Program-made: the position numbers and the translations under genes | In this document: positions 34,473-46,441 of the stretch, piece after piece | How positions within the stretch are numbered: the first letter of the stretch is position 1 | Layout of the letters: each line of letters begins with the position of its first letter | From: Holophaga sp. | GTDB lineage: Bacteria; Acidobacteriota; Holophagae; Holophagales; Holophagaceae | Assembly: GCA_016715205.1 (NCBI GenBank) | Contig: JADKBC010000048.1 | Coordinates: 124,001-188,000, forward strand | Length of the DNA stretch: 64,000 nt | Reading direction: 5' to 3' | Notes under the pieces: generated by a model | The model's database searches: none | What the model saw: only the letters and a program-made list of their open reading frames with translations | What the model was told of the DNA's origin: nothing

Positions 34473-35255
34473 ATGCGCATGCATCTTGAAAGTCACATCA
34501 AACCCTTGATGGAACAGTTCCCGGCCCTGGGATCGGTCCTCGAAAAGGCCGGAATCGGCTGCACCAGTTGCACCCTGGGCACCTGCCGCATCCAGGACAT
34601 CCTGGAAATCCATGACCTCGACACGGCACAGATTCAGACGCTGCTCCAGGAAATGGGAGAGGTGATCTACCAGGGCGCGCCCTTCCAGATTCCCCCCATC
34701 ACACGGAAGCCCGCTGCGCCCAAGGCCACTTTTTGTCCCCCCATCCAGCGGATGGTGGTGGAACACACCTTCATCCTGAGGGTTATTGCACTGCTACCCA
34801 GGCTGATCCATGCGCTTCGGCAGGATTTCGAGTCAGCGCTACCCCTGGCGATCCGCACGCTGGAGTTCGTCCGCACCTATGCGGATCGCTATCACCACGC
34901 CAAGGAAGAGGACATCCTGTTCCGGTTCTTTGAGCAGGGGTCGGACATTCTCGGGGTCATGCTGCAGGATCATCAGGATGGACGCGCCCATATCAGCGCG
35001 GTGGCCGCCGCTCTGGCTGCGCGGCAGATTGAAGACGTGGAAGCCCATCTGCTCGCCTATGGCGAACTGCTGAAAAGCCACATCCAGCGCGAGGACACCA
35101 TTCTTTACCCTTGGATGGACCGTACCCTCACGGATCGCGAAGTGGGCCATTTGTTCAGCCAGTGCTCGGCGGTGGAGCGTGACTTTGGCACTGTCCCGGC
35201 GATGCAGGAGAGGATCGTGACGGATCTGGAATTGGCGCTGCCAGGGGTTAGCTAG
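34473..35255 (+). CDS. Hemerythrin-domain protein with DUF1858/ScdA_N-like N-terminus (RIC-like)
   Basis: 260 residues from ATG 34473 (GGAG 6 bp upstream; a longer frame from 34350 lacks support). Residues about 1-70 form a small helical domain with the cysteine cluster GCTSCTLGTC. The rest is an HHE hemerythrin domain with iron-ligand candidates VVEHTFILRV, ADRYHHAKEEDILF, LQDHQDGRAHI and SHIQREDTILYPW. Relatives repair nitrosative or oxidative damage to iron-sulfur clusters. It is convergent with mqo and overlaps it by 4 bp. Confidence 0.85.
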   Translation: MRMHLESHIKPLMEQFPALGSVLEKAGIGCTSCTLGTCRIQDILEIHDLDTAQIQTLLQEMGEVIYQGAPFQIPPITRKPAAPKATFCPPIQRMVVEHTFILRVIALLPRLIHALRQDFESALPLAIRTLEFVRTYADRYHHAKEEDILFRFFEQGSDILGVMLQDHQDGRAHISAVAAALAARQIEDVEAHLLAYGELLKSHIQREDTILYPWMDRTLTDREVGHLFSQCSAVERDFGTVPAMQERIVTDLELALPGVS

Positions 35256-36736
35256 ACATCCAACCCCAGCACCGCATCATTGCGATCACGGACGGATTTG
35301 AGCACCTCGAAATCCTTGGTCAAATCCACGCCGTGGGAGGGCACCATGCGACGGAACATGGCCTGCCAGGCCTCGGATTTGGCCTGGGGGAAACAGCGCT
35401 GAAGCATCTCGATCATGGTGTGCACGGCAGTGGAGGCGCCGGGAGAAGCACCCAAAAGGGCCGCCAACGAACCATCGGCTGAAGCAACCACCTCAGTGCC
35501 GAATTCCAGTTTGCCGCCCAATTTCGGATCCCGCTTGATGATCTGCACCCGCTGGCCAGCCATGTCCAGGGTCCAGTCCTGGGGCCGGGCCGTGGGCATG
35601 AACTCCTGCAAGGCCGCCACGCGCTGTTCGTGGGATTGCAACACTTGGCCAATGAGGTAGCGGGTCAGGTCCAGGTTGTGCAAACCCGCTGCCAGCATGG
35701 GTTTCAGATTGGAGAACCGCAGGGAGCCAGGTAGATCAAAGTAGGACCCCCGTTTCAAATACTTGGTGGTGAACCCTGCATAGGGCCCAAACAACAGCGC
35801 GCGGCGACCATCGATCATGCGCGTATCCAGGTGCGGCACGGACATGGGTGGTGCCCCCAGGGAGGCTTTGCCGTAGACCTTGGCCTGATGCTGTTCGATT
35901 ACCTCGGGGTTGTGGCACACCAGCCACTCCCCGCTGACCGGGAAACCGCCGTAACCATCACCTTCTGGAATGCCCGACTTGAGCAGCAGCGGGAGGGATC
36001 CGCCGCCTCCGCCCAGGAAAACAAACTTGGCGGACACGTCGCGGGTTTCTCCTGTCACCCGATCCTTGACGCGCACGGCCCAGCGGCCATCCGCTTCCCT
36101 ACTGAGATCCCGCACCTCATGGTTCAGGTGCAGGGAGTAGCCGGCTCGGCCCTCCAGTTCGGCAAAGAGCATGCGCGCCAGTTTCCCGAAATCCACATCC
36201 GTGCCCCGGTTCACCCGCGTGAGGGCCAAAGGTTGCCCGGGCTCACGGCCCAAGGTGAGCAGCGGGGCCCATTGGCTAATTTCCGCTGGATCCTCGGTGA
36301 TGCGCATGTCCGCAAACATGGGATGGGCACTCAATTTGGCATGCCGCGCCCGCAGGAAAGCGACGTTGGCCGCGCCCCACACGAAGCTCATGTGGGGAAT
36401 GGGATTCAGGAATTGCCGGGGCTCTGGCAGCAGGCCCTTTTCCACCAGGTAGGACCAGAACTGCATGGATATTTCAAAGGAGGAATTAATGGTGAGGGCC
36501 TTCGGAATTTCCACGGTGCCGTCTGGTTTTTCGGGCGTGTAATTCAACTCGCAATAGGCGGCATGGCCAGTGCCCGCGTTGTTCATGGCTTCGGCGCTCT
36601 CCAGCGCGACGCCCTCCAGCCGCTCGAACACCTGGATGCTCAGGTCCGGGTCCAGCTCATGGATCATGGCCGCCAGGGTGGCGCACATGATCCCGCCCCC
36701 CACCAGCGCTATGTCGGTCCGATTTTCCTTAGACAT
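35252..36736 (-). CDS. mqo: Malate:quinone oxidoreductase
   Basis: 494 residues, the standard length. An FAD-binding N-terminus IALVGGGIMCATLAAMIHEL is followed by Mqo-specific AMNNAGTGHAAYCELNYTPE and FLNPIPHMSFVWG. The C-terminal half holds GPYAGFTTKYLKRGS and LLGASPGASTAVHTMIEMLQ. It oxidises malate to oxaloacetate at the membrane and passes electrons to quinones, replacing or supplementing NAD-malate dehydrogenase. Confidence 0.97.
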   Translation of the reverse strand: MSKENRTDIALVGGGIMCATLAAMIHELDPDLSIQVFERLEGVALESAEAMNNAGTGHAAYCELNYTPEKPDGTVEIPKALTINSSFEISMQFWSYLVEKGLLPEPRQFLNPIPHMSFVWGAANVAFLRARHAKLSAHPMFADMRITEDPAEISQWAPLLTLGREPGQPLALTRVNRGTDVDFGKLARMLFAELEGRAGYSLHLNHEVRDLSREADGRWAVRVKDRVTGETRDVSAKFVFLGGGGGSLPLLLKSGIPEGDGYGGFPVSGEWLVCHNPEVIEQHQAKVYGKASLGAPPMSVPHLDTRMIDGRRALLFGPYAGFTTKYLKRGSYFDLPGSLRFSNLKPMLAAGLHNLDLTRYLIGQVLQSHEQRVAALQEFMPTARPQDWTLDMAGQRVQIIKRDPKLGGKLEFGTEVVASADGSLAALLGASPGASTAVHTMIEMLQRCFPQAKSEAWQAMFRRMVPSHGVDLTKDFEVLKSVRDRNDAVLGLDV

Positions 36737-36812
36737 CGCTAGGCCTCCTGGACGTGCCCCGGCAAAACCTGTTTAACAACCAACCAACAAGGGATAGGAG
36801 ATTCGATGCCTC

Positions 36813-36833
36813 TTTCTCGGAATTGTCGAGAAA
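36813..36833. promoter_or_regulatory. Inverted repeat between mqo and plsC
   Basis: TTTCTCG (36813-36819) and CGAGAAA (36827-36833) flank a 7-base centre, within the 162-bp divergent promoter region of mqo and the acyltransferase. It could be an operator. No regulator can be assigned. Confidence 0.35.
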
Positions 36834-36898
36834 AATGATGAATCCGGGTGTCCTTGGTCTCTTGCCACTTTTGGGCTTCAATGGTGCAAGGAGGCACC

Positions 36899-37639
36899 GT
36901 GAACGATTGGCGAGGCATCTGGCTTTGGAGAGCCCTGATGATGGTTTGGGCGGCGTTGACGGTGCTTTTCACCGGGATTCTCTGCTGTCTGGCGGCGCCC
37001 ATCATTGGCCCGCGCCGGGCGTTCTTCACCATCGGGAGATGCTGGACCCACCAGCAGTTCGCGTTAAGCGGAATCCAGTGGCATGTGCAGGGTTGGGACC
37101 AACTTCCCGAAGCCATCCGAACGCGAAAACAACCCGTGGTGTTCATGTGCAACCACGAAAGCCTGTTGGATCCACCCTTTCTGGCCGTGGCCATTCCCAT
37201 CCCTGCCGTTTACATTGCCAAAAAGGAAGTGCGCTGGATTCCCGGCATCGGCTGGGCGGTCTGGGCCGCAGGCATGATCTTCATCGACCGGAAAAATCGA
37301 GAAAAGGCCATCCGCAGCCTGCGTGAAGCGGCCACCAAAATTCGCGGTGGCAAGAGTGTGGTGATCTTTCCCGAGGGCACCCGCACCCGTACGGGCGCCC
37401 TTGGCGCCTTCAAAAAGGGCGGCTTCAATCTGGCCATGGATGCGGGCGTGCCCATTGTTCCCATTTGCCTGAAAGGAACCTTCAACGCCCTGCCACCCGG
37501 TTCCCTCATGCTGCGCCCTGGCCGGGTGCAGGCGGCCTTCGGCACCCCGGTTGATCCCACCGACTTCCCAGATCGCGAAGCCCTGATGGAGCAGGTTCGG
37601 TGCCAAGTGGTGGCGCTGGCAGAAGGCCTGCAGGACTAG
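36899..37639 (+). CDS. plsC: 1-acyl-sn-glycerol-3-phosphate acyltransferase
   Basis: 246 residues from GTG 36899, chosen for AAGGAGG about 5 bp upstream. Membrane segments lie near residues 8-35. The acyltransferase motif I is NHESLLDPPF, followed by motif II/III FIDRKNREKA and FPEGTRTRTG, and motif IV PIVPICLKGT. It adds the second acyl chain to make phosphatidic acid. It is convergent with miaA with a 4-bp overlap at the stops. Confidence 0.94.
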   Translation: MNDWRGIWLWRALMMVWAALTVLFTGILCCLAAPIIGPRRAFFTIGRCWTHQQFALSGIQWHVQGWDQLPEAIRTRKQPVVFMCNHESLLDPPFLAVAIPIPAVYIAKKEVRWIPGIGWAVWAAGMIFIDRKNREKAIRSLREAATKIRGGKSVVIFPEGTRTRTGALGAFKKGGFNLAMDAGVPIVPICLKGTFNALPPGSLMLRPGRVQAAFGTPVDPTDFPDREALMEQVRCQVVALAEGLQD

Positions 37640-38529
37640 ATACCAAGACGTTCCAGGGCCAAGGACAGTGGCTCGCTATCGGGATCCCAAAGGGGGATTT
37701 CCGGCCACTGGTTTCGGAAAAAGGTACTCTGGCGTTTGGCGTAGGCCTGGGTGCTCAGGGTGATTTGGGCTTCGATAAGCCTGGTCTCGCCGCCATTCAA
37801 CCAGGCCTCATAACCCAGCGGGCGAAGGCGCCGGAGATCCTGTTCATGCCCTAGGGTCACGGCCCGTGCCACTTCCTCTGCCCACCCGGCCTGGATCATG
37901 GCCCCTACCCGCCGGGCCACCCGACTGCGGAGATGGTCCCGGGAGGGCAGTACCAGGAGCGCGTTCCAACCCTTGGGAACACCATGGTCGATGCCCTTCA
38001 ACAGACCTGAAGGGCGCTGGCCGGTGGCTAAATGCAACGATAACGCCCGCTGAATCCGGTTGCGATCATTGGGGTGAAGCTGCGCGCCGCGCACGGGATC
38101 CACCGCCGTCAAATAGCGATGAAGGATAGGGGAACCTAGCTCCGTACCCCACATTCGAACTTTTTCTACCCACCTTTCGGGCACCGGGGGAAGTTCGTCG
38201 AGTTGGTCCCAGATCCCCCGCAGGTATAGCCCGGAGCCCGTAACCAACACGGGGTTGCGGTGCTGAACGAGCCAGCCTGCAACCTTGTCCCGGAACTCAG
38301 CCGGGTTGAGGGAGGCGGTAAGGGGCAGAACGCCATAGCCAAGATGGGGCACGCCGCCCTGTTCCGCCCCCAGGGGCTGGCCCGTGCCGATGGGAATGCC
38401 CGCAAAGGCCTGAAAGGGATCACCGTTCACCACCGCACCGCCCAACCTACGAGCAATTTCCACCGCTAGCTGGGATTTGCCCGAGGCTGTGGGGCCAAGG
38501 ATGGCGTAGGCGTTGGCTGGTTCAGACAC
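37636..38529 (-). CDS. miaA: tRNA dimethylallyltransferase
   Basis: 297 residues. The P-loop AILGPTASGKSQLAVEIAR is near the N-terminus, then the MiaA segment VVNGDPFQAF. The usual DSxQ motif is changed to DPFQ here. VTGSGLYLRGIWDQL and the C-terminal TQAYAKRQSTFFRNQ are conserved. It modifies A37 of UNN-decoding tRNAs using dimethylallyl diphosphate from the MEP pathway (ispG lies in this window). Confidence 0.93.
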   Translation of the reverse strand: MSEPANAYAILGPTASGKSQLAVEIARRLGGAVVNGDPFQAFAGIPIGTGQPLGAEQGGVPHLGYGVLPLTASLNPAEFRDKVAGWLVQHRNPVLVTGSGLYLRGIWDQLDELPPVPERWVEKVRMWGTELGSPILHRYLTAVDPVRGAQLHPNDRNRIQRALSLHLATGQRPSGLLKGIDHGVPKGWNALLVLPSRDHLRSRVARRVGAMIQAGWAEEVARAVTLGHEQDLRRLRPLGYEAWLNGGETRLIEAQITLSTQAYAKRQSTFFRNQWPEIPLWDPDSEPLSLALERLGI

Positions 38530-38593
38530 GGAGGCTCACCCTGCAGGACTCACCCCGGAACAGGGGTATAGGGTGATTGTAGGAACAAAAGGG

Positions 38594-40546
<1,953 letters not shown>

Positions 40547-40830
40547 CGTTCACTCCGCAAAATGGATCGTGCGCCGATGGGCGAAGGGAGATAGTGATCC
40601 TTTTGTGATGTCCAGGACAAGATTTTTGAGCCAACTATTTTCAAAAAATCCGCCCAGGTACAGTGAAACGCCCCGAGGCAGGGGCGTTTCGTGAGGGATA
40701 GTTTGGCGGGGTAGGTTTGGTGGGAAAGGTTGAGCGGGAGTCTCCAGGTGGAGACTGGAAAGAGAGGTGAGACAGAAGGTGGCGGGAAGTCCCCGAAGGG
40801 ACACCTCAACTTCAGTCTACGACCATTTCC
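40547..40830. other. 284-bp intergenic region upstream of acs
   Basis: It contains no convincing gene. It is strongly purine-rich on the + strand from about 40690 to 40800. It holds the terminator at 40665-40690, an inverted repeat AGTCTCCA/TGGAGACT near 40750-40767 and a GTCCC-CGAA-GGGAC hairpin near 40789-40802. The acs promoter must lie between the terminator and 40546. I see no clear -35/-10 pair. Confidence 0.4.
40665..40690 (-). terminator. Terminator downstream of the mannose-phosphate genes
   Basis: GAAACGCCCC (40665-40674) pairs perfectly with GGGGCGTTTC (40681-40690) across a 6-base loop. In the minus direction it follows the cupin gene by about 140 bp. The T run is short (TTTC). 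Confidence 0.7.
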
Positions 40831-41190
40831 CTATCGCCGCCCGTAAACGTCTTCCAGGCGCTCAATGTCGTTTTCGTCGAAATGCCCCAGGCTGATCTCC
40901 ATGACCCGCACCGGATGGGCGGTCTGGGCGGCGCAACTGAGCCGGTGGACGGATCCCGCCGGCAGCCAGATCTCAGCATTTTTATCAGGCGTTATGACTT
41001 TGCCGTCCAGTTCGATGATCACGCCTTCATCCAGGGCGACCCATAACTCGGCGCGGTTCCGGTGCTTCTGGAGGCTAAGTTTCTGGCCAGGGTTGCAGGT
41101 GAGAATTTTCACGGTGCAGGTTTCGTTCAGCACGAATTGATCGAAGGAGCCCCAGGGTTTGGCAACGTGAAGGGATTGTGGCTTGTCCAT
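40831..41190 (-). CDS. Cupin-domain mannose-6-phosphate isomerase/GMP type II C-terminal-like protein
   Basis: 119 residues, one cupin. KPWGSFDQFVLNETCTVKIL and NPGQKLSLQKHRNRAELWVALDE match the type II phosphomannose isomerase domain that is often fused to mannose-1-phosphate guanylyltransferase. Metal-ligand candidates are the His of QKHRNRAELW and the Glu two thirds on. Here the two functions are separate genes, 8 bp apart, so together they act like the fused enzyme in GDP-mannose supply. Confidence 0.88.
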   Translation of the reverse strand: MDKPQSLHVAKPWGSFDQFVLNETCTVKILTCNPGQKLSLQKHRNRAELWVALDEGVIIELDGKVITPDKNAEIWLPAGSVHRLSCAAQTAHPVRVMEISLGHFDENDIERLEDVYGRR

Positions 41191-41198
41191 GGTGGCCC

Positions 41199-42269
41199 CT
41201 AAAGAAGATCTGTCCGGCCGAGCTGCTGAAGCCGCTCGACGATGTCCTTGACGCCCTGGGCCTTATCCCGATGACAGATGAGCAGGGCGTCCTCTTCATC
41301 CACCACGATCAGATCGTTGACGCCGGCCGTGGCAATCATCCTACGGCCACCAAAGAGTGCGCAGTTGGTGGAATCCACCAGGACGGCGTCGCCCACCACC
41401 ACATTGCCTTCGGCATCGGGTTGGTGAAATTCCACCACGGCAGGCCAGGAGCCCACGTCTGACCAGCCGAAACTGGCGGGAACCACGGCCACGTGTTGGG
41501 ATTTTTCCATCAGGGCATAGTCGATCGAAAGTTTTGGAAGTGCAGCATAGGCGGCGCGAATCGCAGCAGGATCAGACCCCGCCAGCACCCAGGCATCCAA
41601 AGGAGCCAACACCTCCGGGCAGTGCTTCTGCAGTTCCCTGCGCATATCCGCCAGGGTCCATACGAACATCCCGGCGTTCCAGTAGTGGCGCCCGGATTGG
41701 AGATATTCCAGGGCGGTGGCGAGAGGGGGCTTTTCCCGGAAGGCCTTTGCAACCAACACGCCGCCCTGGCCTTCGGTTTCGATGTAGCCATAGCCCGTTT
41801 CCGGGTAGGCGGGGCGAATCCCGAAGGTGACGAGGTCGTGGGTCTCGGCTGCGTGGCTGGCGGCAAGATTGATGTCGCCGAGGAAGGCTTCCCGATTGGT
41901 GATCCAGTGATCCGCCGAAAGCACCACCATCACGGCATTGGGATGCTGCCGTTCGATGGTGACCAGGGCCAAGGCTAGGCAGGGTGCGGTGTTCCGCCCT
42001 TCTGGCTCAACGATGACATTTCCCGGCGGCAAGGTTGGCAGCATCCGGCGGGTTTCAGCGGCCAGATCCTGCGTGGTCACAATGTAAACGCGTTCAGGCG
42101 GAAATTCCTCCCCCAGGCGCGCCACGGTCTGGTTCAGAAGCGAGGTTTCTCCCACCATCGCCAAAAACTGCTTGGGCCGATGCCCCCGAGATCGAGGCCA
42201 AAACCGGGTCCCCCGCCCACCTGCCATAACGACGGCCACTTTAGAAACAGCCTTGCCCGTGTCCACCAT
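41199..42269 (-). CDS. manC: Mannose-1-phosphate guanylyltransferase
   Basis: 356 residues from ATG 42269, chosen over a frame starting at 42293 because GGGGAAGTGA lies just upstream and the same ribosome site plus start is copied 107 bp further up. The nucleotidyltransferase signature AVVMAGGRGTRFWPRSR is followed by RPKQFLAM, then EPEGRNTAPCLALALV and YWNAGMFVW, all typical of GDP-mannose pyrophosphorylases. It makes GDP-mannose from Man-1-P and GTP for surface polysaccharides. The 5' end is flanked by a palindromic element and a degenerate copy of itself. Confidence 0.93.
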   Translation of the reverse strand: MVDTGKAVSKVAVVMAGGRGTRFWPRSRGHRPKQFLAMVGETSLLNQTVARLGEEFPPERVYIVTTQDLAAETRRMLPTLPPGNVIVEPEGRNTAPCLALALVTIERQHPNAVMVVLSADHWITNREAFLGDINLAASHAAETHDLVTFGIRPAYPETGYGYIETEGQGGVLVAKAFREKPPLATALEYLQSGRHYWNAGMFVWTLADMRRELQKHCPEVLAPLDAWVLAGSDPAAIRAAYAALPKLSIDYALMEKSQHVAVVPASFGWSDVGSWPAVVEFHQPDAEGNVVVGDAVLVDSTNCALFGGRRMIATAGVNDLIVVDEEDALLICHRDKAQGVKDIVERLQQLGRTDLL

Positions 42270-42398
42270 ATTCACTTCCCCAATCAAACCCACATGCGTG
42301 AAATCTCGCGTATCGCCGCAGGTGATACCGAGATGACAACGGCGACTTTTTCTACGGCATGTCGTGTCTCTACCATCTTCACTTCCCCATCCAAGCCC
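42226..42398. repeat. ~66-bp duplication of the manC start around a palindromic element (offset 107 bp)
   Basis: 42226-42291 (start region and first codons of manC) recurs at 42333-42398 with roughly 70 percent identity, separated by the palindrome. On the minus strand the outer copy still has GGGGAAGTGA, an ATG at 42376 and codons for MV-T---AV-KVAVV. That makes a 30-codon reading frame (42376 to 42284) that passes through the palindrome and stops 14 bp before the real start. It could act as a leader frame. Confidence 0.82.
42303..42334 (+). repeat. Palindromic element, copy 2
   Basis: ATCTCGCGTATC, centre GCCGCAGGT, then GATACCGAGAT. This is the longest-armed copy. It has the same bulged C as copy 1. 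It is located between the two copies of the manC start. Confidence 0.85.
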
Positions 42399-42480
42399 GT
42401 GAGCGCGGGGCCCCGCGTCTTGTCATCGGCGAGAACAAGCGGATGACAGTTGAGAACGCACCATCACCCTCCGGAACCCG

Positions 42481-42780
42481 TCATTTCTTCCGGGCACCCA
42501 CCTTTTTGCCCTTTCCTGGCTTCACGCCCTTCTTGACCGCTCCACCCTTCCCTTTTTTCCCCTTTTTGGCCTTATAACCCTTGGTGTCCTTGATGTTGAC
42601 TTCGGGGGGTGGCAGGGGTGGTGGCTCCATGACCGTGCGGGGCACGGGCGGCAGGTCCTGATCGGCGCCGACACCCGTTCGGCGCGCCTGAGCCTTGATA
42701 ACTGGATCATCTACCGGCTGCTGGGCTGCAAGCACGCCGAAGGCCACCAGAATGGTTCCAACCATGCGCGAATAGATCAT
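42481..42780 (-). CDS. Small exported protein with Lys/Gly-rich tail
   Basis: 99 residues; GGAG lies 7 bp before ATG 42780. An N-terminal signal (MVGTILVAFGVLAAQQ) is followed by a Pro-rich middle (MEPPPLPPPEV) and a C-terminal third of almost only Lys, Gly, Ala and Val (KAKKGKKGKGGAVKKG). Such basic tails bind nucleic acid or anionic polymers, but I recognise no family. It lies 42 bp downstream of the CheZ-like gene on the same strand, so may be co-transcribed. Confidence 0.6.
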   Translation of the reverse strand: MIYSRMVGTILVAFGVLAAQQPVDDPVIKAQARRTGVGADQDLPPVPRTVMEPPPLPPPEVNIKDTKGYKAKKGKKGKGGAVKKGVKPGKGKKVGARKK

Positions 42781-42822
42781 TTACCGGCTCCGACGTGCAT
42801 GCGAGCACGCCTCAGAATAGCC

Positions 42823-43332
42823 TCATTTAGCCTGTTTCTGGTTTCGGATCTTGGCGAAGAACTCAGCGATCACCGCGTCGGCATCGTCCTTGGCCTTGTC
42901 GGCTGCCTGGCCTTCCCGCTCCAGGATGTCCCGGCCCGAAGGGGCATGCTTGGTGGCTTCTTCCTTGGGCGAGAGGTTGGCCTGGATGTAATCCGAAACA
43001 TCAATGAGACGGTGGCCCACCTTTTCCAGCTTCTGCCGAACTATGTCCTGGTACTGGAAGAGATCGAAAACCCCCGAAACGTTGTACATGCCATTGTCGG
43101 CGTGGATGCCAATCTCCTCGATTTTCGAAATTAGACTTTCACGCTCTTCGCTGGGGGGCATCAGGCGCGCCAAGATCTCATTGCATTCCCGGGCCAGGGA
43201 TTGAATTTCCTCGAAGCTCGACTGCACCACCTCGATCTGGGAGATGACCCGCTCCGCACCGCCCTCCTGCTCGTTGGCGATCTGAATCAACTGGTCCGGA
43301 ATGGGCTGATCCTGGTTTGGCTTGTCCGGCAT
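42823..43332 (-). CDS. CheZ-like chemotaxis phosphatase
   Basis: 169 residues, mostly helical, with a very strong ribosome site (AAGGAGGTGA). The segment FQYQDIVRQKLEKVGHRL contains the D-xxx-Q catalytic pair that CheZ uses against CheY-P. The C-terminal helix DADAVIAEFFAKIRNQ resembles the CheY-binding tail, after a flexible linker. Overall similarity to enteric CheZ is low, so this would be a divergent member. No cheY is near it. Confidence 0.62.
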   Translation of the reverse strand: MPDKPNQDQPIPDQLIQIANEQEGGAERVISQIEVVQSSFEEIQSLARECNEILARLMPPSEERESLISKIEEIGIHADNGMYNVSGVFDLFQYQDIVRQKLEKVGHRLIDVSDYIQANLSPKEEATKHAPSGRDILEREGQAADKAKDDADAVIAEFFAKIRNQKQAK

Positions 43333-43482
43333 CCCTCACCTCCTTGATCTTGCATGCATCCAAGGTATCGACCAACACGGGTCAAAGGCTGAAAACCTGA
43401 AAAGCGGACCCGGCACTGATAAACTCGGCCTTTGTGGGTGCAACTCAGATGCCCCGATTTTCACTTGAAATTGGAGAATTTA

Positions 43483-45279
<1,797 letters not shown>

Positions 45280-45300
<21 letters not shown>

Positions 45301-45387
45301 TTCCCTCCTCGCCGGGGGCCGGCTCCGCACGCTCCACAGGAACGTGCTCTGCCACCCGGCGGTCGGGAGGTCTATCACCAGGCCTAG
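45280..45387. repeat. Duplicated thiC end around a GC-rich palindrome (offset 87 bp)
   Basis: Codons for EVYHQA and a stop occur at 45280-45300 and again, in the same reading phase, at 45367-45387, with six base differences in 21. The 66 bp between them (45301-45366) is a GC-rich inverted repeat: CGCCGGG with CCCGGCG outside, GCACG with CGTGC inside. It is not related in sequence to the TCTCGCG element but has the same layout. Confidence 0.75.
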
Positions 45388-45411
45388 GCCAAACCCCTTT
45401 GCTGGATGATT

Positions 45412-45461
45412 CCAAAAAACGATGAGCCACAGAGAACGGTCTGTGGCTCATCGTTTTTTGG
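45412..45461. terminator. Bidirectional terminator, 22-bp perfect stem
   Basis: 45412-45433 is the exact inverse complement of 45440-45461 around the loop GAACGG. The arms have A6 on one side and T6 on the other (centre CGATGAGCCACAGA). It serves thiC on the plus strand and the P460-like gene on the minus strand, whose stop is 18 bp away. Confidence 0.9.
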
Positions 45462-45478
45462 AGAACAAAACTCCAATT

Positions 45479-46429
45479 TCACTGCTTCTTATGGCAATCC
45501 ATGCAGGCCTGCACCTTGGGGTCGGGGCTGCGGAGGTAGACCGCATCCTCGCCGCCGGTTTCAGAGCGCTTGGCTTCGGGCACCCGGGGCCAGTAGAAGG
45601 CCACGTAAGGTGTGCCGTCGGATTTGGTTTCCCGGAAGTAGAGCGGACCTGGCTCGAAACCGGGTTTGCCCTTCACATCCTCGTAGGTGGACATCACAGC
45701 ATAGGCACCTGGGGGAAGCTGTTTCCCCGCCTTGTAGGCATCAATGCCCGAGGCGGTCACCCATACCCGCACCCAGCGGTTGCTGTGCTGAACACTGCGC
45801 ACGGGAGCCTCGGTAGCGGGTTCGAGACTGGCGTAATCCAGGGCCCGAATGGGTAGTTCGGCCTCCGTATCCGCCCGTTTGGCGGCATCCGCTTCGGCGG
45901 CGGCACGGTTGGTTTCTTCATTGCCGAACACCAGGATTCCCCCGAGCTTGCCGGAGATACCCCAACTGCCCACCCAAAGCAGGGCCACCGCCAGGGCTGG
46001 AATGCCCACGCCGCGATCAATGGCGCGCCGGTGGTGGGGATCGACGTCAGCTGCCACGCGGTCTTCCCGCAGAGATCGCCAAATAAGGAAGGTGCAGAAG
46101 GCGCCCAGTACCACGCCCACCAGAGCTGCCAGCTCATGCAGTTGAAGCATCCGCTGGAGCACCTGCTTGGAGGTGGCCACATGGGGCATGAAACCATCGG
46201 GTGCAATCAAGGAAATCTGACGGCCCCAAATCAATCCACTCACCATTGCCAACAGGCTGCCAAGACATGCGATGGCGGCGATATATAACGAAGTTATCTT
46301 CCACGCATGGGGGTGGCGCGGCCGAAAACTCATCAGCATGGCCAGGGGCAGCGCGATGACCAGCCCCAACGGCACATGCACAAAGGCCGGGTGCTCCCGG
46401 GCCAAAAACTCGAGTAGCGGAGAGGCCAT
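45479..46429 (-). CDS. Membrane protein with cytochrome P460-like haem domain
   Basis: 316 residues. The N-terminal half has about four membrane segments and an early HVPLGLVIALPLAM, as in DUF2231-type proteins. The C-terminal half is soluble, with WVRVWVTASGIDAYKAGKQL, PGAYAVMSTYEDVKG and a terminal CMDCHKK haem-binding motif, the position used in P460 cytochromes. It would place one c-type haem outside the membrane. It is the last gene of a minus-strand run with a barrel protein and two more c-type cytochromes. Confidence 0.75.
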   Translation of the reverse strand: MASPLLEFLAREHPAFVHVPLGLVIALPLAMLMSFRPRHPHAWKITSLYIAAIACLGSLLAMVSGLIWGRQISLIAPDGFMPHVATSKQVLQRMLQLHELAALVGVVLGAFCTFLIWRSLREDRVAADVDPHHRRAIDRGVGIPALAVALLWVGSWGISGKLGGILVFGNEETNRAAAEADAAKRADTEAELPIRALDYASLEPATEAPVRSVQHSNRWVRVWVTASGIDAYKAGKQLPPGAYAVMSTYEDVKGKPGFEPGPLYFRETKSDGTPYVAFYWPRVPEAKRSETGGEDAVYLRSPDPKVQACMDCHKKQ

Positions 46430-46441
46430 GAAAAACCCCGA

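Noticed and set aside
43333..43482. TPP riboswitch upstream of thiC
   Set aside because: GTGGGTGCAACTCAGATGCCCC looks faintly similar to part of the consensus, but the CTGAGA and GAACCTGAT cores and the expected order of helices are missing.
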